Assembly (NCBI GenBank): GCA_039028975.1
Contig: JBCCHB010000064.1
Span: 1-64,000, forward strand
Source of the DNA: JAHBNG01 sp039028975
GTDB taxonomy: Bacteria; Chloroflexota; Anaerolineae; Caldilineales; Caldilineaceae
Length of the DNA: 64,000 bases
Direction of reading: 5' to 3'
Shown here: positions 1 to 11,291 of the stretch, piece after piece
Position numbering within the stretch: position 1 is the stretch's first letter
Layout of the letters: each line of letters opens with the position of its first letter
Made by a program: the position numbers and the translations under genes
The notes under the pieces: model-generated
Told to the model about the DNA's origin: nothing
The model's database searches: none
The model's input: only the letters and a program-made list of their open reading frames with translations

Positions 1-314
1 GATAGGCACGTTATCGTTATTTCACCAACGGTTAGCATTCTTCTCTCCTTTATGAGCTTTGACACTCCTATTTTGAACTGCTAACCGTTTTTTGTCATAT
101 TCCTTCTATCCTTCAAAAAATTTTACCGGAAATGAAAGTTTCAAATAGTCGTGAGATCCTTCGTCGCGGGCTTCTCAGGATGACTTTCCAGACCACTTCT
201 AAGCCATCGAGTCGATCCACTTGTTTGGTGTGTTGCGTGCATCAGCAAGGGTCAAAGACGCTCTTGCCGACCGCATGAAGCAGCAGATTTAGAAGAATTG
301 TATTTTTGGGGATT
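1..314. other. left edge, no gene recognised
   Basis: I see no convincing coding region, RNA gene or strong hairpin here. The stretch lies downstream of the aldo/keto reductase gene on the minus strand. It may hold that gene's terminator, but no clear stem followed by a T-run was found. Confidence 0.4.
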
Positions 315-1322
315 TCAATTCCAGGGTAGCTGGCTACGAGTTTGCCAGTACGCGTCCGGGCTTTCTAGTAGCGGGGAGAGCACATCCATGAGCGACGGGG
401 ACCAATCAATTTGCCGAGCCTTGAGGTTGGCTTAGAGGTGTTGAACCTGGGCTGCACCGCTAAGCACAATGGTGGCCCAAGGCTGGTGGAGAGCGGCAGC
501 GATAGCCAAGGCATCGACTGACGTTTGGAGCTTGTTAGCACTTTCCTCGAGCAACATTCTCTGGTTAGCAAAGTCCGGTGCATTGTTACGGTCGGTTAAT
601 CGCCCATTGGCCAGCACTTCCTTGATTATGATCACAAGGCCCCGATTAGAGGCCGTTTCTAACGCTGGCGCGGTAGATTGTTCCAACAGATTCCAGGTGG
701 CTTGGACGGCACCAAACAGAGGCTGACTATCGAACTCAATCTGCAATGCTTCTTCAATAATGATCGCCTGTTCGGCTCCACTAACTGACAAGCCAACCAC
801 TAGCCCGTCGTTTCGCAACTCCGCCAACCGACTTAGGACAGATTGGTTCGCCAACACGCCGCTTTCCAATGTCGCAGAGTGAATCTGGTAGAGATTCAAG
901 TGCGTTCCCAATATGGCGCGACTTTCTGCCAACTGACGTTCCAGAACCGGCAGGGAATGCTCTTTCACTTCGTGCTTCTCACCCGGCGCTAAAGAGACCT
1001 GCCAAGATGCTGTGTACGTATATCCCCACTTGGAGCCGATCGTCACGTCATTAGGCGCTCTTTGTCGCTTTTGCAGCCATGAGCCAAGAAATGCCTCGGC
1101 CTGACCATAAGAACGTGCGGCATCAAAATAGCGAATCCCACCGGCCCACGCCATATCCAATACCTGATGGGCATGAGATTCCATGGCTTCAACCGAATAT
1201 CTTCCATTCAGGTCATCTCCATGTCCCAGCGTGATGTAGCCTGGTCGACCTAATGCGGCTAGGCCCAGCCCAATGGGCAGTTGAAGCGTGTGAAGTGTAG
1301 ATTGCTCATTGGTTGAAGACAT
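315..1322 (-). pseudogene. aldo/keto reductase interrupted by an in-frame stop
   Basis: NAD(P)H-dependent carbonyl reductase of the aldo/keto reductase superfamily (TIM barrel, cytoplasmic). The open part is 296 residues from ATG 1322. It has the AKR catalytic set: Asp67 and Tyr72 in YFDAARSYGQAE, Lys98 in GSKWG and His148 in YQIHSAT, followed by the GLSVSG and VLSGAAQV cofactor-site strands. A TAA at 432-434 then stops translation, but the same frame continues for 38 codons (ANLKARQIDW, then to PWN and TGA at 315-317). That tail is the normal AKR C-terminus; family members usually have Glu or Gln where the TAA stands, so one base change (GAA or CAA to TAA) explains it. The gene lies 6 bp after a propeller gene and is probably co-transcribed with it. 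A sequencing error or a still-active shortened enzyme is possible. Substrate unknown. Confidence 0.8.
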
Positions 1323-1328
1323 AAGATT

Positions 1329-3173
1329 TCATTCAAATAGCCGAATGGCGACGATTTCTATGGTGCCAGAAATCGGGTGATGGGCAGTTGTCCCGATTGA
1401 CAAATAGCCGATGTTATTGAGATCAAGAAGCTGGTTGTCGATGTTCCCTTTGAACTCAGGGTTGAAGTCCTTCCTCGATTCCAATAGAAGGTTGATCTTT
1501 TGGTGACCGTTGGCGCTCACAAACCGTGATCCTTTCCAGGATTCAAGGGGGACATCGCCTGTCCCCATCTCACCAAGCTGGACAATCAGAGGTGCTTGGC
1601 TTAAGCCACCTCGCACTTCCACTTCGATAAATTTGGCGTTCGACCAATCCTGGGGCATTTCAAAGCGGCGTGTGACAAAGATGGATTGATCCCGATCGCT
1701 AGCCGCTAGATTGTAGGTAAAGATCACCGGAGATGTTGGGTCTGTTATGGTCAACGTAGCCAGACTGCTGGGAAAATTGGCCTCGGCTTGGTAGGTAGCT
1801 TGAATCTCCTCTGGGGTATAGGTACTAAAATCATCGATGAGCTGCCAGCCCTCTTGTGATTCACTCATAGCCGGTAATAGTCTTGGCGGCAGTCCCATCA
1901 AAGTGACCTGGTTTCCCTGAACCAAAGCAAGCTGGGTGCCATCTAGACTAAACGATTGAGGGGTACCATATGCTTGGTCGAACGTCATCACCAAACCAAA
2001 TGGATCAACACGCCAAAGCTCAGACCGCTCTGGGTCACCAACGGCAAGGAGTGACCCATCAGGGCTGAGCATGACCTTTGCATCTGGAGCCAAGCGCGGC
2101 ACGTTCCCTACAATCGACTCGGTAGCTAAGTCAATAATCCGAACATCTGCTATGTGCCATTCACAGCGTGGGCCAAATGGTCGGATGCCAGCCACTTTTT
2201 CTCTCCCACCGGTTGAAAAGTACTGGGGAAAGGTGACGCTAAATTCACGGCGGAAGCTCTGTTCATAGGGATTCGTTCGATCAATAATCAGTGCATTAAA
2301 GGGACCCAATTGGCAAGTACCCTGGCCAGTGGCCACCAAATGCTCTCCGTCCGGATGAACACTGAGGTGATACATGGGAGCCTTGGTGGAAATGGATTGA
2401 ATCAGTTGATTCGTCGCTGGCTCGATGAGCTGGATGAGGCCGCTCCCGCCGCTGTCTCCTCCGATAGCCAAAAATGAGCCATCCGGTGCGAAGGCCAAAG
2501 AATGGATGCTGCTAAAGCCATCCTGGGAAACCGCCTGCCGGATCTCACCGGTTGCTGCTTGCCAAATAGTGAGCGCATTAGGACCTGTTGCAGCAACGAG
2601 TGTTTCTCCATTTGGATTGTACACAGGCGTAGTCGGATAGGTGCCTGGGCTTGGCTCAATCCACGTGGCCAAGGCCCGCTCAGGGAACGAATAGACAAAG
2701 AGACCGGTTCGTCCACCCTCCGCCTGCCCCGTCAACGCCATCTGCTTTCCGTCTGGCGACCAAGCGATATGGTGGATGGACGCTATTTGAGTAGCGACGA
2801 ATGTATCCAATAAAGTCGGTTCTGGCGCGACGGCTACTCTCTCTTCCATGGGTACTGCTGCCTGCAAAGAGTGGGTTGGGACAGGATCGGCTAAAAGCGC
2901 AGCTGTTTCGACAGCGATCTCTGGCTTCGCTTCTGTCCCCTGCCGTGCGGTTCTAATCTCCCAATCAGGTGATGCGGACGGGATAGATAATTGGCAACCT
3001 ACTGTGAAAAATAACACGGTGAAAGATAGCACAGTGAAAAGTAGGACCAGCAGTCTGCTGTCGTTTGTTCTCCCAGTCCAAAGTCGGCTCTGTCGATATC
3101 GTTCCTTTTGCCTTCTACTGAGTAACGAAATGAGCACAGTTGGAACGAAGCATACGGCTACTTTCTTTACCAT
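1329..3173 (-). CDS. exported WD40/PD40-like beta-propeller protein
   Basis: A 614-residue protein of unknown role. The N-terminus has a basic segment and a hydrophobic stretch (about residues 41-58) ending in TVGC, an imperfect lipobox, so it is probably a membrane-anchored lipoprotein. Residues about 125-430 contain WD40/PD40-type blades (HHIAWSPDGKQMALTG, SLAFAPDGSFLAIGG, VMLSPDGSLLAVGD). The last 150 residues look like a beta-sandwich or carbohydrate-binding-like module and carry no clear catalytic residues. The start at 3173 is supported by GGGAG about 7 bases upstream. The hydrophobic core of the signal is built from three 15-bp tandem units (3001-3045), giving LLFTV-LSFTV-LFFTV. It is the first gene of a likely two-gene unit with the aldo/keto reductase. 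Role in surface binding is inference. Confidence 0.7.
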   Translation of the reverse strand: MVKKVAVCFVPTVLISLLSRRQKERYRQSRLWTGRTNDSRLLVLLFTVLSFTVLFFTVGCQLSIPSASPDWEIRTARQGTEAKPEIAVETAALLADPVPTHSLQAAVPMEERVAVAPEPTLLDTFVATQIASIHHIAWSPDGKQMALTGQAEGGRTGLFVYSFPERALATWIEPSPGTYPTTPVYNPNGETLVAATGPNALTIWQAATGEIRQAVSQDGFSSIHSLAFAPDGSFLAIGGDSGGSGLIQLIEPATNQLIQSISTKAPMYHLSVHPDGEHLVATGQGTCQLGPFNALIIDRTNPYEQSFRREFSVTFPQYFSTGGREKVAGIRPFGPRCEWHIADVRIIDLATESIVGNVPRLAPDAKVMLSPDGSLLAVGDPERSELWRVDPFGLVMTFDQAYGTPQSFSLDGTQLALVQGNQVTLMGLPPRLLPAMSESQEGWQLIDDFSTYTPEEIQATYQAEANFPSSLATLTITDPTSPVIFTYNLAASDRDQSIFVTRRFEMPQDWSNAKFIEVEVRGGLSQAPLIVQLGEMGTGDVPLESWKGSRFVSANGHQKINLLLESRKDFNPEFKGNIDNQLLDLNNIGYLSIGTTAHHPISGTIEIVAIRLFE

Positions 3174-3337
3174 TTTTGACTCCCTACCCTTCTAAGTGGC
3201 ACGAGCAGTGTTGACGTTTGCTCTACAGATTATCACCAGGCAACACAATGCCTTGGGAATCGAGATACGCCTGAATTCGCGCTACGTTTCAATCGGGTAT
3301 GCCCCTTCCAAGTGCTCAAGTTATTTAATTCCCGTTC

Positions 3338-5374
3338 CTAAAGATTCTCGGCTATCAATTCTGCTACATCCTTTACCGCAACCCCATCGTCGGCAGCTTT
3401 CGATGCATCGGTCATCATGGTGAGGCAGAAGGGACAGCCCACTGCTACGGTGTCAGCACCGGTGGCCGCGGCCTCTCGATATCGATTTTCGTTCACTGCA
3501 CCGGCATCGGGTCCAACGCCATGCTCTTCTTCCTTCCACATCTGTCCACCGCCAGCACCACAGCAGAAGGATTGTTTACCATGCCGCGGCATCTCACGGA
3601 TGTTGACCCCACCTTGCCGAAGGGCATCCCGAGGCGCATCGACGATATCGTTTTGACGACCCAAATAGCAGGGATCGTGGAAGGTGATGCGCTCATGGGC
3701 TGGTACATCATAGCTCAATTTTTTCTCGGCCACTAGCTCTGAAATGAGTTGGGTGTGATGAATCACATCGTAGTGGCCGCCCAGATCGCCGTACTCTTTC
3801 CCAAGTGAGTGGAGGCAATGGGGGCAGGTGGCCACGATACGCTTTGGCTGTACTTCATTTAGGATCTCGATATTGGTCTGGGCTAATTCAAAGTAGAGGT
3901 AATCATTGCCCGTACGGCGAGCTGCATCACCTGTACAGGTCTCGGCTTCAGCCAGAACAGCGAAGTTGACGCCAGCATGGTTGAGAATCTTGGCAAAGGA
4001 TTGGGCCGTCTTCTGCGCTCGGGGATCGTAAGAAGGGGCACAGCCCACCCACCAAAGCACATCCGCATCGGGATTTTCATCTATGGTAGGAACTGTCAAC
4101 CCTTCTGCCCAGGCCATGCGATCATTGGCACTCTGGTTCCATGGATTGCCGTTGCGCTCCATGCCTCGGTATGCTTGGCCCAACTCTGTGGGGAAGCTAT
4201 CCTCCATGAGCACCTGATGACGCCGCATGTAGAGGATGTCAAACATAGGTTCATTACCGACAGGGCAAATATCTACACAAGCACCACATGCGGTACAAGC
4301 CCAAACCGCGGATTCGCTGATGGCAAAGTCCAGCAGGTTGAATTCAGATTCGGCACCGGATGCCAAGGAATCGAGGTTCTCGTTGATATAGTAGCGCTTG
4401 TTGACCTCCAATGCAGCCGGCGATAACTCTTTCCCTGTATTGTACGCTGGACAGACGTCTTGGCACCGATTGCACATGATGCATGAATAGGCATCCGCCA
4501 GATGGGTCCAAGGCAGGTCTTCCAGCTTGGCCACACCAAACTCCTCGATAGACTCATCTTCAAAATCAATCGATTCCAGTGCGCCGAGGGAGGTCCGTTT
4601 GGGTTTGCTAAAGTAATTGACCGCAACCATAATCAGGTGGAAGTGTTTGGTGTAGGGAAAGTAAGGGATGAAGGCCAAAATTAGACCCAAGGCAACCCAC
4701 CAACCCATATGCCAGCCAATCGTCTGGGCCTCTAAGCTAAAGTCGCTCCAGAACAGTTGGGAGAGCCCATTGGCCAACGGCTGGGCCGCATCGCCCACAC
4801 CAGTTTCCGTACGCTCCACCCCAATTTTAAAACTTTCACCAATGACCCGAAAACCCACATGGAGTAAAATAAAGACGCCCACAATGGTTGAATCCTGCCT
4901 GATTCCCCCTGCTTTGACCTTATCCATTAACTTAATATTGTCCCGAAAGCCCAATGCAGGATCCCGCTCGATGAAGCGACGCCAGAGGAAATAGCTCATG
5001 CCCAAAAGAACGGAGAGGCTAAAGATATCGGCCAAGAAGCGATAGAGTTGACCCAAGAGTCCATGTCCCATAAACTTAAAATTGGGGATCATCCCCTCCA
5101 TCACATCACCAAAGTTAACCAAAAAGTAGAAGATAAAGCCCCACGCAATTAGCCCGTGGAAGATGCTTGCAACAGGACGGGTCTTCCAGGTGGGGCTAAG
5201 GGTCAACCAGGTTTGAAGCGCTTTGCGCCCTCGCTCAATCATTTCAGATTGGGGAATCATCTCTCCCTTGCCCCGCTGGATGACGTGAAAAACTTTGGCG
5301 AAATTTCTATAACCATAATATAAGGCCGCGACAACGGCGAAGATAAAAAGAATCTTTTCAAAAATCGTTAGCAT
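3338..5374 (-). CDS. membrane-bound (Fe-S) oxidoreductase, HdrD/GlpC-like
   Basis: A 678-residue electron-transfer protein. The N-terminal 260 residues hold about five membrane helices with His residues, resembling the NarI-like cytochrome b subunit seen in fused Fe-S oxidoreductases. Two 4Fe-4S motifs follow: CIMCNRCQDVCP from about residue 298 and CTACGACVDICP from about residue 360. Two CCG-type domains of the heterodisulfide-reductase family come next, with WWVGCAPSYD, CPHC, HDPCYLGR and FCCGAGGG. Such proteins pass electrons between the quinone pool and a soluble partner; the partner is not visible here. An in-frame ATG lies 11 codons upstream at 5407, but AAGGA about 7 bases before ATG 5374 favours the shorter form. 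Monocistronic by position, with a 164-bp gap to the next gene downstream. Confidence 0.85.
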   Translation of the reverse strand: MLTIFEKILFIFAVVAALYYGYRNFAKVFHVIQRGKGEMIPQSEMIERGRKALQTWLTLSPTWKTRPVASIFHGLIAWGFIFYFLVNFGDVMEGMIPNFKFMGHGLLGQLYRFLADIFSLSVLLGMSYFLWRRFIERDPALGFRDNIKLMDKVKAGGIRQDSTIVGVFILLHVGFRVIGESFKIGVERTETGVGDAAQPLANGLSQLFWSDFSLEAQTIGWHMGWWVALGLILAFIPYFPYTKHFHLIMVAVNYFSKPKRTSLGALESIDFEDESIEEFGVAKLEDLPWTHLADAYSCIMCNRCQDVCPAYNTGKELSPAALEVNKRYYINENLDSLASGAESEFNLLDFAISESAVWACTACGACVDICPVGNEPMFDILYMRRHQVLMEDSFPTELGQAYRGMERNGNPWNQSANDRMAWAEGLTVPTIDENPDADVLWWVGCAPSYDPRAQKTAQSFAKILNHAGVNFAVLAEAETCTGDAARRTGNDYLYFELAQTNIEILNEVQPKRIVATCPHCLHSLGKEYGDLGGHYDVIHHTQLISELVAEKKLSYDVPAHERITFHDPCYLGRQNDIVDAPRDALRQGGVNIREMPRHGKQSFCCGAGGGQMWKEEEHGVGPDAGAVNENRYREAAATGADTVAVGCPFCLTMMTDASKAADDGVAVKDVAELIAENL

Positions 5375-5409
5375 GATCCAGTCCTTATTTTGTGCTGCCT
5401 GTAACATTG

Positions 5410-5501
5410 TATACTTTGCCAGAAAAGCCTTCTATCGGCTCTTGCCGATCCTATTCTGGAGCAATCCGAAAAGGAGGACAGAACTTTTCTGGCCATCTAT
5501 A
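5410..5501. repeat. TATA-ended inverted repeat, family B copy 1
   Basis: A 92-bp element with near-matching inverted ends: TATACTTTGCCAGAAAAG on the left and, read inward from the right, TATAGATGGCCAGAAAAG. Related copies lie at 40532-40624 (opposite orientation) and 42485-42597. It sits just upstream of the Fe-S oxidoreductase gene. No coding capacity; looks MITE-like. Confidence 0.75.
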
Positions 5502-5740
5502 CATTGCTGAACTGCTTAGCGATCACAAGCTAGTAGGGAGAATAAACAAGGCTTGCAACTCGATATCGGCTTGCTGAGTGTAAAGGTTCGTTAATATTGT
5601 AAGATTGTTGTAAACTTTTTGCAGAGCATTCCCATGTAATTATTTATTGTGACAAAAGCAGAGATGAACATATCCATACCGTCAACTGGTTATTTCGCCC
5701 CTACGCCCAAAATTTCCAGCGGTGAACTTTGTGTCGGCTG

Positions 5741-5827
5741 CTATACTGCAGTCGCTTTGAAAATAGGTGTTTTCCGAAGTTCTACCAGAGTAACCACACA
5801 CCCGTTTTCAAACGGATCTGAGTATAG
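5741..5827. repeat. TATA-ended inverted repeat, family A copy 1
   Basis: An 87-bp element from CTATACTGC to GAGTATAG with imperfect inverted arms containing TTTGAAAA and TTTTCAAA. It matches the 87-bp element at 54781-54867 at roughly four of five positions, including an identical CTCTACCAGAG-like centre (TCTACCAGAG). Shorter or divergent copies are at 56361-56446 and 59724-59760. Confidence 0.8.
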
Positions 5828-5898
5828 GTATCGTGTAGTCCACGGTCAGTCAAGTTTACATGGCACGAATCATGATATACTCAGTAAGCATGCAACAG

Positions 5899-6208
5899 GC
5901 TGCACCACAGGGAATGAAAATCGAACAAAGATTGCACAGATTTTTATCTTTGAAATCTTCTAATCTTTGTTTATATACAGGGCAGACAATCATCCATCCA
6001 CTGCACCACGGACGGATGACAATCGAACAAAGATTAATCGAACAAAGATTAGAAGATTGTGCAGATTCTTAATCTTTCTAATCTTGTCATCTTTGTTATT
6101 TACAGGGCAGACAATCATCCATCCACTGCACCACGGACGGATGAAACTAAACAAAGAACACTTAGATTGCACAGGTTTTTATCTTTGAAATCTTCAAGTC
6201 TTTGTCTA
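5899..6208. repeat. cluster of AACAAAGATT-type repeats (family D)
   Basis: A dense repeat patch. A 44-bp direct repeat occurs at 5976-6019 and 6101-6144; each copy contains a small hairpin (TCATCCATCC paired with GGACGGATGA). Between and around them are repeated AACAAAGATT/AATCTTTGTT blocks in both orientations and a second direct pair (GATTGCACAG followed by TTTTTATCTTTGAAATCTTC) near 5930 and 6155. The left part also matches, inverted, the sequence at 11215-11265. Only two copies of the long unit exist, so it is not a CRISPR array. Confidence 0.75.
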
Positions 6209-6219
6209 TGTTTTTTTGT

Positions 6220-6408
6220 CTAGGTGCGAGAACGATTAATGAGATGATCAACAAATAAGAAGAGTACAATCGCCGTGACACCGAAGATCAGGAGCGCTTG
6301 ACCAATTGACATCGGAATAAATATATGGATTCGGATTTTCGGCCAGACAAGTGAGAAGAGAAATCCGATCACGAGTAAAGCAATCAATGAACGTGGAATT
6401 TTGGGCAT
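6220..6408 (-). CDS. small two-helix membrane protein, hypothetical
   Basis: A 62-residue open frame with two hydrophobic helices (about residues 7-23 and 34-53) separated by a short basic loop, ending in a charged tail (NRSRT). I do not recognise the family. The hydrophobic pattern and a GGAG about 14 bases upstream of ATG 6408 are the only support, so it may not be expressed. It sits alone between a repeat patch and the divergent sensor kinase gene. Confidence 0.4.
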   Translation of the reverse strand: MPKIPRSLIALLVIGFLFSLVWPKIRIHIFIPMSIGQALLIFGVTAIVLFLFVDHLINRSRT

Positions 6409-6668
6409 TGAAGATATCTCCGCTCAGTGCCAATACGACCGCTGCTGAAAAGGGTCGTTTTATCTCAGGTAAGCCATGTAAGTAACCATCGGTTTCAACA
6501 TACCTTCACCATAGGTTCATTTTGGAATTGTGCGTCGAACTTGTCAGAATAGCAAATTATACACCCGCCGATTAACATAAATAATGTAGAAAATTCTTCT
6601 AGTGAACGATTGCTCACAGGCCGCTCAGTATCCTAGAAAAATTCCACAAAACCCACGAGTCAAATGTA

Positions 6669-9545
<2,877 letters not shown>

Positions 9546-9572
9546 ATTGGACGAGAGATCGTCAGTAGGGAG

Positions 9573-9908
9573 CTATCCCAGGGCAAACTCTGTATGTTGT
9601 CGCATAAAGGGCGAGTGAAATCCCAGAACGATATCTTCTTTTGGAACCCCCATTTCCATCAATTCGTTGGCAATGCCAATCTCTGTGCCATCGTGCTGTA
9701 TCCAGATCTTTTCCTCTTTAATGTCGATATGGATTAGATTCCCGTAAACCCGACGTTCCCCGCGCCAACCTGCTTCTATCAGAAGATAGTGGTTATGGAC
9801 TGTATCAAATACGGGTTCTAATCTATTGTCTCCAGAATCAGACAACCGCTTGATATAGCCAGATATGATCTGTTGGATACTCTCTCGATAGCTATCTAGC
9901 TTACCCAT
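9573..9908 (-). CDS. xisI: XisI family protein (orphan)
   Basis: A 111-residue protein of the XisI family, named for the factor that controls fdxN-element excision in heterocystous cyanobacteria and widely found outside them as a stand-alone pair with XisH. The recognisable pattern is the N-terminal YRESIQQIISGY, then RVYGNLIHIDIKEEKIWIQ, DGTEIGIANEL and GVPKEDIVLGFHSP. Length is normal (about 110). An AGGA-type ribosome-binding site lies close to ATG 9908. In most genomes XisH, a nuclease-like partner, is immediately adjacent; no XisH frame is visible on either side here. It converges with the sensor kinase gene (27 bp between ends). Its actual function outside cyanobacteria is not established. 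Confidence 0.9.
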   Translation of the reverse strand: MGKLDSYRESIQQIISGYIKRLSDSGDNRLEPVFDTVHNHYLLIEAGWRGERRVYGNLIHIDIKEEKIWIQHDGTEIGIANELMEMGVPKEDIVLGFHSPFMRQHTEFALG

Positions 9909-10083
9909 TTCCTATCCATCTTTTTCAAGTGACTCGCGTACTATGTCATGGTAGAAATCTTTTGCAGACATAAATGTTGTTGTCGGTTTCTATAACTCTT
10001 TGCTGTATTAGGAGCATTATATCATATTAACCCAAGTTTTGACCCTACAGGTCTAACGCGGGAGTATCTTACTTTAGGGGTGA

Positions 10084-10149
10084 GAATGCATTGCACCCAG
10101 CTCAAGCCACTTTTTGAAGCCGAAATTGTCAACTGGGTGCGTTGCATTC
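10084..10149. repeat. inverted repeat with TGCATTC arms
   Basis: Two 17-bp arms (10084-10100 and 10133-10149) pair with two mismatches around a 32-base loop, and a third partial copy (CCGAATGCAACGCAC) follows at about 10161. The rest of the 9909-10460 gap holds no gene that I can support. Confidence 0.6.
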
Positions 10150-10460
10150 GGGTTGAGTGCCGAATGCAACGCACAGTTGAGCGTCAGGTAGGACACGCCA
10201 TCCAGTTATTCAACCGTGCATCGCATTCTTCTGCTCTTGCCCCCAAACTGATCTGCACCCCTATGACGCTGTTGGCGCTCTGCACCCGTAACTGAACAGC
10301 ACAAGCCCGTGAAAAGGAAGTCAGTATTGGTGGCAACCAAATTCTGACTGTACGATTCTGTATCTTTACGTGGCGCGTCTGATATAATTCATTGGGCAGC
10401 AATCGAATTTAAATCAACCTTTTGAATGTTGACCTCTTTTGGTGTAAATCTGGAGCTTCC

Positions 10461-10715
10461 ATGGATTATCAACTGCGGATACCCTACCCACAAATTTGGT
10501 TGGATGCTTTCCAACTTACCCGAGATTCCTTTGAATATGAGGCCAAGATGGCAATGGCCGTTAAGCTCTTTGAAATGAAGCGGCTCTCTTCGGGTATGGC
10601 GGCAAAACTCGTCGGCATCTCCAGAGTTCGCTTCTTGCTCGAACTTCATCGATATGATGTACCTATGATCGATCTAGACGAAGATGAGCTGTTAACTGAC
10701 ATCCAAAATGCCTAA
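10461..10715 (+). CDS. UPF0175 family antitoxin-like protein
   Basis: An 84-residue protein of the UPF0175 family, which is usually the upstream partner of a DUF3368 PIN-like toxin. The family core is complete: YEAKMAMAVKLFEMKRLSSG, then MAAKLVGISRVRFL and the acidic tail DLDEDELLTDI. An in-frame ATG 13 codons upstream exists, but family members begin at MDYQLRIPYP, so ATG 10461 is chosen. It overlaps the next gene by 8 bases (ATGCCTAA), the usual coupling for toxin-antitoxin pairs. The helix-turn-helix-like core suggests DNA binding and autoregulation (family knowledge, not shown here). Confidence 0.85.
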   Translation: MDYQLRIPYPQIWLDAFQLTRDSFEYEAKMAMAVKLFEMKRLSSGMAAKLVGISRVRFLLELHRYDVPMIDLDEDELLTDIQNA

Positions 10716-10944
10716 GACTGAACGATTAGTCATAAACACGGGGCCTATTCTAGCTCTGATAGCCGGAACAGGTGATCTGGCGATGTTACGTTCGCTGGGC
10801 CAAAAAAATGAAGGGCATTCGCTCTTGATTCGTGACGCTATACAACGCATGCAGGCTCATGGTGTTTGGTTAGGCGGCTCTAGAAAAATAATTCCACACA
10901 GAAGGACGAGAAGCTTTCTTCTTGCTCTTCTAATCTTCCGGTGA
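10708..10944 (+). pseudogene. DUF3368 PIN-like toxin, internally deleted
   Basis: This frame joins the two ends of a DUF3368 protein. It starts with the family N-terminus (LVINTGPILALIAGTGDL) and jumps after LRSL to a segment that belongs near the C-terminus (NEGHSLLIRDAIQRMQAHGVWL). Family members are about 160 residues; this frame has 78. Roughly 70-80 residues, including central acidic PIN-type residues, are missing, and the last 25 residues no longer look like the family, so a second change has altered the tail. A run of seven A lies at the junction (about 10801). The toxin is probably dead while its antitoxin gene is intact. Confidence 0.75.
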
Positions 10945-11291
10945 AAAATTGGATACTTTAAATTCTGGAATGGCCTTAAGCGAACGAGTTATCAACACGG
11001 TGTTGAAGCAAGCAGGAGAATAATAAGGCCAAGGACGTCATCTGCGTTTCTATTATCAGTAAACTGCAATAAGGGGAGGTACACCGGCAACATCCTCAGA
11101 TGTCTGTTGCTTACCAGACGTGGCTGCATCTGAGGATGCCGCGGATTCTTGAATCCGACCCCCGCCGCGGTCTCCCCTGAAAAGAACAGGGGGTTGAAGA
11201 TTTCACAGATGAATAATCTGCCCAATCTGTGTAATCTTTGTTGATTTTCATCCCCTGTGATGCAGATTGCTTCATGTCTAACCACTGATTG
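10945..11291. other. repeat-bearing gap with hairpins
   Basis: No gene seen. The gap contains a perfect 12-bp inverted repeat (CATCCTCAGATG at 11091-11102 with its complement at 11127-11138), an outer GGGGAG/CTCCCC pair, and a family D repeat (11215-11265) that matches 5899-5952 in inverted orientation. Confidence 0.6.

Noticed and set aside
365..583. 72-codon minus-strand open frame overlapping the end of the aldo/keto reductase
   Set aside because: Out of frame with the reductase; the reductase's own frame continues through the TAA and explains the sequence.
5976..6144. Two-copy 44-bp direct repeat considered as a CRISPR array
   Set aside because: Only two copies, the intervening sequence is itself made of repeats, and no cas gene is present.
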